Counted from the stretch's first letter, positions 36,251-47,964 are shown. The stretch is DNA of 64,000 nucleotides from Gymnogyps californianus (GCF_018139145.2 NC_059478.1:32549001-32613000), one strand, 5' to 3'. The notes: a model not told the origin generated them from the sequence alone. Program-made: numbers and translations.

Positions 36251-39200
36251 ATGAACAAAAAAACTGGAAATGTGTTAGTTAACTTCGTGTGGTTGTTCAA
36301 GCCACTTCCTGACACCCGAGCGAGTCATCTGAATTTAACACATTTCTCTTTTGCATTTTGCAGCTCACCTTTAAGAGAGCACAAGGCGGAGGAGGTGGGA
36401 ATATATGGACTTCAGCCCTTCCCATCAGTTTCCCCCTGTTACTTTCAAAGATTTTCTATTTAGAAAGGAAGGCGCTTTTTTTCCTGCTGTTCATACATTA
36501 CACATACTTCCCAGCCAAAATATCTCGCTTGTATATTTTTTTAATTTAGCCTACATTACTCAAAATTGCTCTAAGAATAATTAAAGAGAATCACTTTCCT
36601 CGTCTCTTTGATTTACCTGACTTTTTATTTCTGAAGACTGTTTTAAGAAATAACCATTTAAAAAAAAAAAAAAGAGATCAACAATTAAATTAAAAAATAG
36701 CCCCACATCCTCCTCCTTGTCTGAATCTAATGAAAATGTTTAAACTGCATGGATATTTATCCTTATGAAAAACATATGAACAAAACAAACCCCCCAGTAT
36801 TCTGGTGAGATTCTGTAAACAGGACAAAACGTTAACTGCAGAAAGATATCATTTAAGACCTTTATTTCCTTCTAGCTCTTTCCAGGCACCAAACGAGCTT
36901 TGCATGCAGATTTCGTTTCAGCTGGGTGGAATCATTCTCATAACTGTTCTCCGAAGCCCAAGCTCTGAGGTCAGCCCCGCTCCTTCTGCAACGGGATAAA
37001 TATTAACAAGTGTGACTAACCCATTCCTTGCGCCTTTCTTAAATTTTCCAGAGTGTGTCAGCAAGCATGAAAGCCAGAGATCAAAAAACACGAGGGTTTT
37101 ATTGTTGGAACTGGATGGGAAGAAGGATGCAATATAGGCAAAGTCCCAGCACCTCGGAGAAGCTGGTCTATAACACCACCAATAAAAACCGAGGGAATTA
37201 CTGGACTGCAAGAAAATTACCTTGCCCTCCTGCTCAAAAATGAGTAAATTTTCACTTGCACCCTACAATAACGTTTTACAAGTGCTGGACCAGTGCCCCA
37301 GGAGTAAACTTGGACTTTCACCATGGGTCCCGAAGGACCCAGAAGAGAACAGAGGTGGTGAGGAAGGCGTAATACAGCTTGGTGTCTGCTGGGCAGAGGT
37401 GACAGGGCTGCGGTGGCCTCGAGGGCCCATGCTCCTCCTGTTTTTCTCTTCACGGCTGCTGCTTATGAAGTTTCATGGTGTCATGGATAATCTTCCTCCC
37501 TCCCATGCGATGCATCCTGCTGTGAACCGAGCTGCCCTCCATGCTAGAGTTTGTAAGAGGACCAACACAGGTCTGGTTATATCACCCAGATATTTCTAGG
37601 GGGGAAACTCTCCGTCCAACAAATCTGGTGTTAAATAAAGCACCTAGAGATGCTTATTACGATTACAGTTTGATATCTGTGCAGAAGCAGTGATGTAGAG
37701 CCCAGTTTGGAGAGGCATTAGGACACACAAGCCAAGCAGCTTTGCCCATACTGCATCGAGTGACGAGAAAGCTGTAGATTGCACTTCTGGTGAGTGGGAC
37801 ATTGGGAAGGGAGTGAAAGAGAATAAGGAGAGTTGTAAATATAATAAGCATCTATCACACGGCTTTCCAAAATTGGACCAGTTCTGTGGACATGGGGAGA
37901 GCAAGGGGCCTCCGTACACCCTGCTCCTAGCAAAAGTTTGTCAAAACCAGATTATAGCCTTGAGAATATTTCTGTCCAAGGTCAGGTCTAGTCCTGACGA
38001 AGCCAAGGAAAATACAAAGCCAAGTGAAAAAAAAAAAAAAACAGAAATGACAAACAGAAGTATTTAAGCCTGAAAGAGGTTTTATTCACGTGATCAACCA
38101 AAACCTGGGCTCATATGATTCAAAGCTGTTCACTCGTAATGCACAGGCCTCTTACTTTTCAGAATGTGTTTAATTCTCCTACACATTCTCTCAAACGAAA
38201 GGTATGCCCCAGATTTCAGCACCTTCGTTGCGTCTACTCCACTGACCCCACAAGAAATCATCTCACTCAGTTTGTTTCCACACCTGGCTTTCTTCTGCTG
38301 CAGGATGTCAAACTGCAGAGCAGAATATACCCAAGAACAAATACTTCTCTCCCTCCATCTTTGAAGCACTTTAGCTCTAAAACGAGCAAACGGGTGTGCA
38401 TTTTTTGGGTCACTGGGTTTACAAATTGTAAGAGTTGAAAAAGAAGATACATGAACTGTGGTCCTGACCTACACAGTTCCTGTTTCACAGCCTTGTTCCA
38501 CCCTGGTGCAGTGATAGCCAGAGCTTCTGAAAGCATAAATAGAACTTGGGATGAAAAGAAAGGAGGAGGAAGAGGTAGCATTTATTGACCCCTTTGTATC
38601 TTATAGCCTGTGACATCTGCCATGACTTGCCAGAGTATGTGAAAACCTCCTGCAGACACTGTACAGCAGAGGTGGACCTGTTCAGAGGTGACACTTATGA
38701 AAGCAAGCCTCACACCCAAAACCCAGAGCCAAAGCCCTTATGTTTTTTCCAGCCTCGGAAACATTTGTATTTGGATTTGAGTTTCTTCACTCAATAGCTC
38801 CTGATCTCCTAAAAGTTCCTGTGTGTAAATGCCAGATACCCAGCTGAGTCCAAGGAGAGTCAAGAAGGAGACACCTGCAAACCAGTGTTCAAGGCTTTGC
38901 AGAGCTCACCATCTCCATTGCACGGCAGCAATGTTCTCAGCAGCAACGCAAAAGGAGCCGTGCAGGAGAGGCCGTAAGGAAAAGTCCCAGGAAACCTCTT
39001 GTAACTTGCATAATTTTTAAACTTTGCCCAGTTAAACTGTGGTTCCATTAAACTTTCCTTTGGCTGGCAGAGGACTGGCTGAGTTATTATGGAGAACAGC
39101 CCTGAGCAATTAAAAGCGAGAGCAACATTACAAATCTAAGATTCGGTAGACAAAAATCTCTTGCAAAAGACCCAGCCCTACAGAGTTATAGCCTACCCAA

Positions 39201-39711
39201 ATGGGGACAACCAAATTAAACGAAAAAACATATTGTATATTATCTTAATTTATATACGAGATTTTAGACAGTTCCAGATTTCTGGATTAAATACAATACC
39301 ATGTGGCTCCATTAAGCCTCACTGGCCTTTTAGAATATTATTGAAAGAAATAATATATAACAGTTTGAAAGGTTTTTGGATGCTTGGTGGCATCATTATG
39401 CAATTTATTAATATGTGGGCAGAGTGACTAATGCCTCTGAGGATATATTTTTAGTTTCAAAAAAAAAAAAAGAAAAAGAAAAAAGAAAAGCGTGCTGGGG
39501 GGGCCAAGAAGGAAAACCAGCTACAAATGGGTTTGTGCTAGCGGCATGAGATGGCATGAATCATTCTGTCTGTCCCTCCATAAGCCCAGCACTCAGAATA
39601 GACCATTTCTCCTTTCCCTTACAGCATTTCCAAAGGGGCCCAGAGGCCCCAGCAATTGGAATTCGGTAGAATTTGGGTATCTAGCTCCTTTTCTGGCATC
39701 TTTCCTCCATT
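36251..39711. other. Non-coding stretch, no gene recognised
   Basis: An acceptor-like TCTTTTGCATTTTGCAG at 36362 is followed by 62 open codons of hydrophobic, low-information sequence. Runs of A lie at 36660-36673 and 38027-38041, and an A-rich tract lies at 39459-39490. No gene or repeat family was identified in these 3.4 kb. Confidence 0.45.
39459..39490 (+). repeat. A-rich simple tract
   Basis: Thirty-two bases of A interrupted by a few G. Its position 220 bp from the CR1-like element is not obviously meaningful, since CR1 elements do not end in poly-A. Confidence 0.85.
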
Positions 39712-40250
39712 TTTAAGGCTGAAAGGGACAATTCAGATCATCTAGTTTAACGCTCAATATAAATCCCCAAGAAAATAATTTCACACATTCACTCACTAAT
39801 TGAGCCTACTACTATATGTTTCACCAAAGTCATCTGGGCTGGCCTCCAGTTCTGATTTCAAGATGCAAAAGGATGACAAATCCCCAGCCCCTTTCAACAG
39901 TCTGTCCCAGCAGTCAGCCCCCTCTCCCTTCCCAATCTCTCGATTTTGCCTGTCTTAAATTTCCAGCCATTGTCTCTCATTATGTTTTCCCCCATTAGAC
40001 TATAAAGTCCTTTTGTACGTGGTATTTTTTCCTCCAAAGGCATTTACTGCACAGAGTCAGGTCACTGCGTGATCTGCTTTTTTGCTAAGTTCACCAAATT
40101 GAGCTCCTTAAGCCTCTCTCCACAAGATTTCCTTTTCCAACCCTCAAATCGTCCTTGTAAAACTGAACCATAGGCTGAGAGTTTACAGCCTCTATCATGA
40201 ATTCAAGTCCCTGAATCTCAGGTTAATAAAGTCTCTATTTTTTAATAAGG
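39712..40250 (-). mobile_element. Old CR1-like LINE, 3' part
   Basis: The left edge GGCTGAAAGGGACAATTCAG followed by ATCATCTAGTTTAACGC matches the reversed 3' end of CR1 LINEs ('gaagggacct...gatcatctagtccaacc'). Further right, the order of weak matches continues (TCTGTCCCAGCAGTC; CTTAAATTTCCAGCCATTG; GTCAGGTCACTGCGTGATC; GAGCTCCTTAAGCCTCTCTC), as in reversed CR1 3' regions. The element is therefore on the minus strand and 5'-truncated. It lacks the short terminal tandem repeats of young avian CR1 copies and is heavily mutated, so it is an ancient copy. The subfamily cannot be named by eye. Confidence 0.7.
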
Positions 40251-42210
40251 CTTCTGTGAAATGACTAGAAATAGTCCCGCAGGATGTGTTATTTGGAGGT
40301 AACTATTTCCACATGGGCTGGAGGTACAGCCCTGCGAGCAAAGCATGGGGAGAGCAGTGGGAGGGCTCTTCCCTCCTCTCCTTACCCTTTTCTGCAGCCT
40401 TTTTTAGCGCTCTCCCAAGTTGCATTTCAAAACCCAGTATTTTTCTTGGAGGGTCCGTCCTGGTGGACATTTCCTAGACCTCTAGGAAGAAGCAGCATGA
40501 GTTCACCTCCCCACGCACACGCAGAAACCAGCTCCCGAGGAAGCTGCCTCCCCCAGCACAAAACCTGCCCTGCGCCCGCCGGGGCCGGGAGCCCCATCTC
40601 CGGCGGGAGCAGAGGCACTGACAGGGTCTTGGCATGTCTCACTCTGCAAACCGCTCCTTCCCCGGGCCCAAAGAGACATCTATAAAATCTTTCAAAGCTC
40701 ACCAGAGCCCTTCCTTCCTCCCAAATTAATAGGATTAAAAACAAACCCTGGGGTTTTGCTTCCCCATCCTTTTCCAGCGTTGGTGTCCACACTTCGGAGC
40801 TGTTTCTTGCCATTATTAATTGGTTTATTTGCTGTTTGTTAAATGACAGTGGAGGTTGACAGGAGGCTTGGCTCTAGATCTTTGAAGAAAGCATCCCAAT
40901 ATTGCCAAAAATTCAGTGAAATGACAAGACATGGTGAGTTCTAGACAGTCTCCTCAGGCACCGGAGCTATGGTTCACGGCTCCACAGCTTCTGGATGAGA
41001 TAATATTCTGCCTTTTCATCGGTCGCATTTGATTTGTATGTGAGGCTACACACCAAATGAAGAGTTTAAAAGATACGCCAGCTCAGTTTCCATTCAGCCT
41101 GGCCTTTATGTAGCCCACAGGGACGAACTTGCTGTCCCAAACTGAAAGAAAAAATTTCAGAGGCAATCACAAGTGATAAAATATTCGAGCGAGTGAGATC
41201 AGCGCCAGCCCAGCCACTTTTAATCTTTTTTCCCTCGGTTGATTTGTTTGATTTTCTGTTGCTCAGCTTTGCTTCCAACATTTGTAAGCCAAATCCTTCC
41301 AGATACGTCATTCACTGCACTTCAGGCCACTTTCCATCACCCAAAGGTGCCTACACGTGTCGTGAAATCTTCCTGTGACTTAAGAGCTCCCCTAACCTAT
41401 CTTCACTATTTGGCTTCAAAAAAACCTTTTGTTTCCCTCTGTGATGAAAGACCACCAGTTGAAAAGCAAGCATGAGCAGGTCATACAATTAGAGTAAACC
41501 GCCTAATAAAGCGACCCTCCTTTCTAGCTGTGAGTTGTTCACAAAGAACATGTAGAACGTATAGAGTAGAAGAACTTGCCGTTGGTTAGTGACTCAGCAT
41601 CCTGGTACTGGCGTTACACACAAAAGGTAATGTAAGCTTGTGTAGGCAGCCTGCAAAGTCTATTAGATGAATAGGAAATTTTGCAGTCAGGTGTAAAATC
41701 TAAAATTTCCACGTGGCAAGCACAATTGCTCAAGTATTCTTAAAAATATCTGTGCTAGGCAAAGCCTAAGAGCTTGGTTGTTTGGTGGAAGCAGGCAGGA
41801 AAGGGTCAAAAATGCAAATATGCTTGCATGGAAAGCAAATAAAAATAATCTTTGAAGGGAAAGAATATTAGTGGATGTTTCCTAATGGTCACCATTCACC
41901 CTCTTCATTATTTGCACTCCACTTGCCAAAGGCATAAGGTTTTAATTTTGTTCATGGTCAATGTAATGTTTAGAGTTTCATCTACTTGAATGATTCTTCG
42001 GGGACTGGTTGCAATAGCTACATTTTCGGTTTAAATTGCATTTTTTTTTCCAAACTACAACTGAATCTTACCAAGGAGTGAAACTGGAAAGGATAAAATT
42101 AGATTCCTGAACCTTCATCCCTTTTTAGAACCAGACATGAAAAAACTGCATCCAGTTTTGTTAAATATTTTTTCCACATCTGGTGTTCAGTCAAAACCAT
42201 AAGAAAAGTG
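40251..42210. other. Non-coding stretch, no gene recognised
   Basis: A GC-rich patch at 40520-40610 has scattered CpG. Open frames up to 133 codons there lack domains. The remaining sequence is unique and AT-leaning. Confidence 0.45.
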
Positions 42211-42252
42211 CTGGAAATCTCACAAGAAGTCTCGTACTCTTGTGATTTCCAG
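42211..42252. repeat. Imperfect stem-loop, 14-bp stem
   Basis: CTGGAAATCTCACAAG at 42211-42226 pairs with CTTGTGATTTCCAG at 42239-42252, leaving a 2-nt bulge and a 12-nt loop. It is too short to be a typical microRNA precursor, and there is no evidence of transcription. Confidence 0.7.
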
Positions 42253-42574
42253 TCCAATTTTTGCAGCCACAGGAGATCTGTATAGTTCAGATAAGAATCT
42301 GAAGCAGAAGCCAAACCCAAACTGTGAACCTCCTGAGGCTCACCCCACCCACAACAGCTTATGTCTTTACCCATCATTTGCAGCAGATGTTCTCCCAAAT
42401 TCTCCAGTGAGATAAATTCCATTAAAAGTTTCAGGAGAAAGATTATAAGATACATAGAATACAAAATAAAAGTGTCCAAAGCAGCTCATCATGGCCCATT
42501 AAGCTATTGTTAAAGACCTTCATACAGCAGCGTCTATTGATTAGAGCAGTTTGCTTCTCCTTACTACTCGTTTT

Positions 42575-42690
42575 TCCACGCTGGGCTTTGGGGGCTTTTT
42601 GATCTAAAGGCCACTGACGTCAATGAGAGTATTTCCATTGTCTTCAGTGGGCTTTGGATCAAGCCCTTGACAAACTGGTTCTCCCATAGG
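42575..42690. mobile_element. Decayed foldback repeat (amniote MITE-like)
   Basis: The arms 42601-42625 and 42636-42660 are reverse complements at 21 of 25 positions around a 10-nt loop. The right arm reads CATTGTCTTCAGTGGGC then TTTGGATCAAGCCC. This resembles a high-copy sauropsid motif of the form 'cattgacttcaatgggctttggatcaggccc' that I recall from bird, turtle and crocodile genomes. Class and name are uncertain. Confidence 0.5.
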
Positions 42691-43447
42691 TCAGTCTGCA
42701 GAGTGTGGGTTTCTGCCAGCAGATTGTCCCTAGAACATTTCACTGTAGATTTACAGTCTTTATAAAATTTTTAAATGAAGTTCTATAGTTAGATTCATAT
42801 GGTATATCATAAATTACAGCAGACTCTGCAAGCTTGGGTTTGAGGGTTGGTTGGTTGGGTTTTTTTTTTTCATTTGGCTCTCGGGGAACGTATAGTTTTT
42901 TCCATAGAAACTTTTCTCCAAATGCTAATTTTACCTGCTTTCTGCTATTTTGCATCAGAACGCGTGCATTTCTCACGGCCAAAGCTCTCCGAGGAAGGCT
43001 GTGCCTGTGGCAGCGGTGGCGATGTGAGCAAGCGGGGACTCGCCATCCGCTGTCTCGACGCTAGTTGGCAGGGCAGGCTGTGGCTTTGGGCTCTCCTTGG
43101 TACTAGTCAGAGTAGTGAAAAAGAAAAGCAAGCCAAAGGTTTCCGATTACTTTTCTCCCTTAAGGTGTAATTAAAGCTGAAAGTTGATTTTTGCCTATCG
43201 GAGGAGCATCTTATAGCCAACTCTGCCAACAAACCCTTGAGGGATAAATCCCTGAGGCACGGGATGATCTTTGTGCAGAGCCTTGCACACATGAACACCA
43301 GTCTTAACTGGGACCTCCACAATCTCAACACTTCCTACGGCGGCCAGGCAATGTGACAGCAGGAGACAAGGGACAGCCCTCAGACACTCGAGACCTAATT
43401 CAGATTCCCCGTCGACAGAGCCTAAATTTAAGAATTCGAGCGGCATT
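42691..43447. other. Non-coding stretch, no gene recognised
   Basis: Short motif-free frames only. A T-run lies at 42859-42870. No repeat family was recognised before the MIR fragment at 43448. Confidence 0.45.
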
Positions 43448-43515
43448 ACCGTGCCCATCTGCAAAGTGGGAGCAATAATCCCACAATACCTTCTCAGAAA
43501 TGCTGTGAGGCCATG
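43448..43515 (+). mobile_element. MIR SINE 3'-core fragment
   Basis: CCCATCTGCAAAGTGGGAGC followed by AATAATCCCACAATACCTTC and a GCTGTGAGG box reproduces the MIR segment 'cccatctgtaaaatggggataataatacctacc...gttgtgagg' on the plus strand. It is a fragment, with the tRNA-like head not evident upstream. Confidence 0.7.
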
Positions 43516-44987
43516 AACTCTGTCTACACAGAGTAGTACTGTTCAGTAGTAAATGAAATCTGTTTTCACTTCCAAGGCTATGGCATAAATTACTATAGGC
43601 AGAAATCCAGCCTAGCAGGCAATGAACTGGATGGGGCCCACTCAGTTCCTTCCATCTCTAGCTTTGATTTTCATTGTTCTGTTTCATTAACAGCATTTCC
43701 ATGTCTTTTTTTTCTTTTTTTCCCCCCCTCGTTGTAATTTTTCTAAGCTGTTAATTTGCCAACAGAGAGAATGGCCTCATAACTGTATACCAGCTCCTCC
43801 AAAGCACCCACAAGAATCTGAACAGTTTTTAGCAGACTCAGCATTTCCCTCTTTACTTCTCAGCCCTCATATATATATAGAAAAAGAGGCTGAAGAAAGT
43901 GTGTTGTTGTGTTCCTGCTGGGGGACCATAATCTGGCCGCTTGTTTTCTGCTCAAAATGCATTGCATTCTGCAGACACTGTCCTTAAAATCAGGACAAGT
44001 CCTCCCAAGTCAATGGGGCTGTGGCAATTGGCACCGCTGGTTTTGAAGGACATAAATATCACCCCAAACCAGGCATCAGCTGAGAATGTCTTGATTCATT
44101 CTGTTCTCTCTTTTATTCCTTTTTATTTTTGAGGAAGGATATTGATTCTGCTCAGGTCACCTCTGCATGAAGGAGAATGGGGGAGATGCTCAGGAAAACC
44201 GTAAGGGATAGCAAAATGATTCAGGTGACTTTTCCAACTCTCCCCTTTGCTTTCCCATGTTCCCAGTCCCTAAACCCTACCAGGGACCAGCTCCACTCTT
44301 GGCCTCTTCCCTGATCACCGGTGTCAGAGGCTGCTTTTACTCTGCGAATGAACAGACGTTTCACCACTGCTAGCCGCCCCTTCTGATTCATGATTCATTT
44401 GAAAGAAATTAACAGCAATAAATTTGATTCAAATCCTACTTTTTCCCAAGTAGCAGAGTTTGTGACTGCGTACGAGCGCTCCCACTGGAAAGAGAACTGG
44501 AAAGATAAAAATAGATGAGATGAATGAGAGATTACAGGATAAAGTGATGGCCACTTACCAGCCAAACAGGATTTGCTGCTGAAGGCTGACAAAGTCTCTT
44601 CTGACTTTGCGGTTTAGCAGCAGAGAATCTGCTCCATAATTTTTGTTCAGTCAACCTCTCTTGGAAGTAACATCTGACCATCTAGTATTTCCCTGGTGCC
44701 CTGGAAGAGAGGATGTTTGATGCCAACCTCTGCAGGAATGGCACCGTACGAGCTCGACCAGGGCACTGGGGTCTGTGGGGTTGGATGACCCAGGATTTAG
44801 GAGTGAGGTGAGAAGGGTGGCGCGGAAACCAGCACCTAATGCATCCCCTGCCTTACCTGCCTCCTCCCAAACATCATTAAATCCTCACCATGGAGGTTTC
44901 TGCAGGGAATTAGGAAAGGGCACATAGCAGGACATTATTTGCCCGTGTCTGAACTCAGGATTTCCACCACGGTTTGGCTTTGCCCAT
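43516..44987. other. Non-coding stretch, no gene recognised
   Basis: Contains a pyrimidine-rich run at 43706-43730, a short TA run at 43868-43880 and a CAAGTCAATGGGGC motif near 44007 that resembles the arm of the 42.6-kb foldback repeat. A 43-nt minus-strand interval (44857-44899) has good acceptor and donor signals but is too short to judge as an exon. Confidence 0.4.
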
Positions 44988-45080
44988 CATGAAGACGCTG
45001 TTTAATCTCCACTTTTGCGATACAAACGCTGAGGCACAGAAAGGTTAAGAAATCAGCCCAAGCCTCAGAGCCAGAAATAA
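44988..45080 (-). mobile_element. MIR SINE fragment
   Basis: On the plus strand the segment CGCTGAGGCACAGAAAGGTT, then AAGAAATCAGCCCAAG and CAGAGCCAGAAAT matches the reversed MIR ('gaaactgaggcacagagaggttaagtaacttgcccaag...cagagccaggat'), preceded by TTAATCTCCACTTTTGC. The element is therefore on the minus strand. This is one of the clearest old repeats in the window. Confidence 0.8.
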
Positions 45081-47255
45081 AGCTCATTAGTTCTTCACCC
45101 ACAGGGAGCCCTTTGCTTCCGTCTCATCCGAACTGCCATACAACAACCACCATCAAAGGCATCTCAAAAGAGGAGATCAATTTTATAGTGGTTTTACTCT
45201 TTGAAAGCACAAACAGGCTCTCCATCAGGAACTATAATTTATCTGACTGTGACCACTGACTACAGGTCTATGAAATATATCTAAATGGATTGCACGGAGC
45301 CAGAAAACTCAACCCAAGTATATATGGCACACACATAACAAAGCTCTGCAAATCTGAAAGTGCAGAGTATCAGCAAGTGCTCTGGTTTTCCGGACTGATT
45401 TGGGAGGTAGGTAGGCTTAGCTGAAGGCTGCGGTTTCTAAATTGGACATGGTTACCGAAAACTATTGGAAATTTGAATTGCATGTCAGATGTCTGGAATA
45501 AATGGACTCAAGAGATGTAAGAAAAAACATGTGGCCCAGTAGTTTTCTCTTTTTTAATGTCTTTTGGAAACTGTTTAGATCTCATCTGGGGCTTGTATAG
45601 TTTCTTTGTTTAGTAATTCTGAATTGAAATTCTTTATAAAGCTTTGTTAATTAAAAGGTAAAAACTTGATTGTTGCATACGGAGCCCTTCATCCTGAAAG
45701 ATGCCTGTACACTTTCCAAAAGCATAATCTACTTTCCAAAAAAGTAAACGATCCTTTGAAAACTAGGCAGCGCAGTTACTTTATTTACCTCAAATCGACC
45801 AAATTTAAATTCCAAAATGGACCGTTATGGCCTGACCCTGTTTCTAACTCTGCCAATAGCTGTTGTAGCTGGGCTGTTGCACAGCTCCCCCCCAAGCCCC
45901 TGGTGCCAGGCGGACTCGGGGCTGCACATCTTCAGCAAGACCCTCCAATACAGTGATGGAGATGATGAGCAATAAATTTCCTGTGAATTGCAGCCATCTC
46001 TGGGGTGAACCATATCACCTGTTCCGTGGCACACCACTGTATCGTCCCACCGTGCAATAAGAGCAAAAGGGACAAAAGAAGACACCTTTCCGTAGGCAGA
46101 GTGGCCTAATCTGAACTGAGGAGGCAGGACTTGGGATGAAATGTTTCCCACCAAGACGTGGCCTTGGCTCTTGAAAAAGAAGAGGGAATTTTTCAGCTTT
46201 GCCACCTCTTGGAGATGGTACACGGCTTCCTGTGCTCATGCTGGGGTCCCTAACCGCCGTTTTCCACAGCCCAGTAGCATTGCCACGACCTTCGTTGTTT
46301 GCTTGGTGAAGCCAACCCAACCAACCGACCTAATCTTCAGCCACCAGCAGCTTCTTGCCCCACACTCCTTACCTGGTGGATCTTCCCATCGTCCTGATGT
46401 TCACTAGGAAGTTCCCAGGACGATGCAGATTTTTTTGAAGTTTTTCTACTTTTTTTTTTCTGATGCCTTCTGAGCACTTCTCATGCCTGCTCAGGTGCAG
46501 CCTCCTAATTTTAAGGGCTAGAGTACAACACGTGGTAGGTCATGAGTATGGTTGGAAAAATACACACTCCGTCAATTTTTTTGACCTCATGTTGTTCTAC
46601 AGCGTCCCAAAGCTGGACTAAGAGACCTGATCTCTTTCTTTTCATCTGACAAGGACGCATGCTCAGGCCTAGATTGCTGGAAATGGCATAAGGGCATAAA
46701 AAATGACTTTTTGCTCTAGAACACCTCTTCCTCTTCAAGATTTTGCACACAATGGAAAAGGCAGAGAATCTGCATAGGCTGTCCAGGCAAAACCTGCAGC
46801 TCCTCTCAGCAAAAATGTATGGTAGTTGGTGCAGCTGAAGTTATGTTTTCTGAAAGCCCTAAACTACACCAGCTAAAGTAGAGTTAATGGCAGCATATAA
46901 ATGTCATTGGAAAAAATTGCTGCCTTTATATTTGCTTCTTTTGCGGGTATTAAGGAATCTCCATCCAGTCTCTGCTTTTGGATATATGTATATATATAGG
47001 TCTGTGCAGACTTCGCAGGGTTAAACTGCCGGGGGTAAGAAAGGACATAAACTCTTGGAAGGATTTTGACACCCTTCTCTTTCCCACTCCCAGCACTCAG
47101 GCGTGCCAAAATGTTATGGTTTCTTTTAGACCTGCATAATTAAATGAGTGATGAGGAATTTGTCACCAATATAAAACTGAATTATTTGTTGCTTAAAATA
47201 GAGCTGTACCCTCTCCAGGTCGTCAGCTGGTGTCAATCAGGCTGTTCTGGGACAC
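45081..47255. other. Non-coding; possible old repeat near 45.7 kb
   Basis: No gene was recognised. The segment 45676-45725 (GAGCCCTTCATCCTGAAAG, then TGTACACTTTCCAAAAG) faintly resembles an ancient vertebrate repeat motif of the form 'gagcctttcatcc...aaagcactttacaa', which I cannot name. A 10-bp inverted repeat (CATCGTCCTG) lies at 46387-46425, and a TA-rich run at 46981-46999. Confidence 0.35.
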
Positions 47256-47345
47256 CAGATTTTGCTCCTTGGGGATGACACCAAGAGCATCAGGATACCG
47301 TGCTGTCCTGATGCTCTTGGTGTCATCCCCAAGGAGCAATATCTG
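47256..47345. repeat. Near-perfect palindrome: 40-bp arms, 10-nt loop
   Basis: The left arm 47256-47295 is the reverse complement of the right arm 47306-47345 at 39 of 40 positions. The exception is a T/T mismatch (47261 against 47340), and the loop is 47296-47305. The structure ends about 80 bp before the strong CpG island begins. No clear direct repeat flanks it. The near identity again implies a recent origin or an assembly artefact. Confidence 0.9.
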
Positions 47346-47419
47346 AGATTGAGAAGGGACCATCATAGTGACCAGAAGAGAAGCAGCCCTTTTAATACTC
47401 TTTTTTTTTGAGGAGTTTT

Positions 47420-47890
47420 CATGTTCGGGCAGGAATCTTCCCCCCGGGGGGGTAGCTGGGGGAGCTGCGGAGGACAGGGAGGGCGTGGGGGTGGCTGCGG
47501 GGAAGCCCACGCCGTTTCTCTCCCGGTTTAACAGACAACCCGGGTTCATAGTCGCCAAATTTTGCGAGCAGCCGGTAGATTTACGAGCCCCGGGAGCCGC
47601 AGCCGGCTCCAGCTGCTGAGCTGGGCGGCAGAGGAGCCGGGGTGAGCCCCGACGGGGAGCGACAGCGGAGGCGCTGCCGGGGCCGGGAGCGGCGGCCCCC
47701 CCTTCGCTGAGCTGCGCGGGTGAAACCAAGTATAATAAGGGGAAAAAGCAAAAGGAAGGAAAGTGGAAGAGAGAAGGGGGGGAAGATTTGGGGCCCCTCT
47801 CCTCAGCCCTTCACTTTTAAAGGGGTCGAGAAAGGCTGGTCCCTGCGCACCGCGGGGCTTGCAGCGGCAACCCCTGCGCAAGCTCCCCTC
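47420..47890. promoter_or_regulatory. Strong CpG island, likely promoter
   Basis: About thirty CpG dinucleotides fall in the first 305 bp, in a window where most kilobases have only a handful. GC content is very high, with motifs such as CCGGGAGCCGC and GGGGCCGGGAGCGG. More CpG follows to about 47880. On the plus strand a donor-like GCCGGG|GTGAGC lies at 47641/47642, which would suit a first exon transcribed rightwards. No TATA box is evident. Long open frames on both strands follow from the base composition and encode Pro/Ala/Gly-rich, unrecognised proteins. The gene served, if any, is not identifiable here. Confidence 0.65.
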
Positions 47891-47945
47891 AAGGAGGGGT
47901 TGTGCAAGCAAAGCTGGGGGGGGGGCGGGGGATAAAGCCAGAGGC

Positions 47946-47964
47946 AAAAAAAAAAAAAAAAAAA
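47946..47964 (+). repeat. A19 homopolymer
   Basis: Nineteen consecutive A just downstream of the CpG island, next to a G9 run at about 47917-47925. It is a simple repeat with no recognisable element attached. Confidence 0.9.

Noticed and set aside
36032..36463. 143-codon frame with polyglycine, and its minus-strand polyproline counterpart
   Set aside because: Both depend on the G24 homopolymer, whose length and frame are unreliable.
38585..38797. Frame beginning with a CxxCH and CxxC pattern suggestive of a zinc-binding motif
   Set aside because: Only one short cluster and no wider domain. The adjoining acceptor is weak and no donor follows.
47223..47729. 168-codon minus-strand open frame through the CpG island and palindrome
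   Set aside because: Its Pro/Ala-rich start is compositional, and its tail is just the two palindrome arms translated. No recognisable protein.
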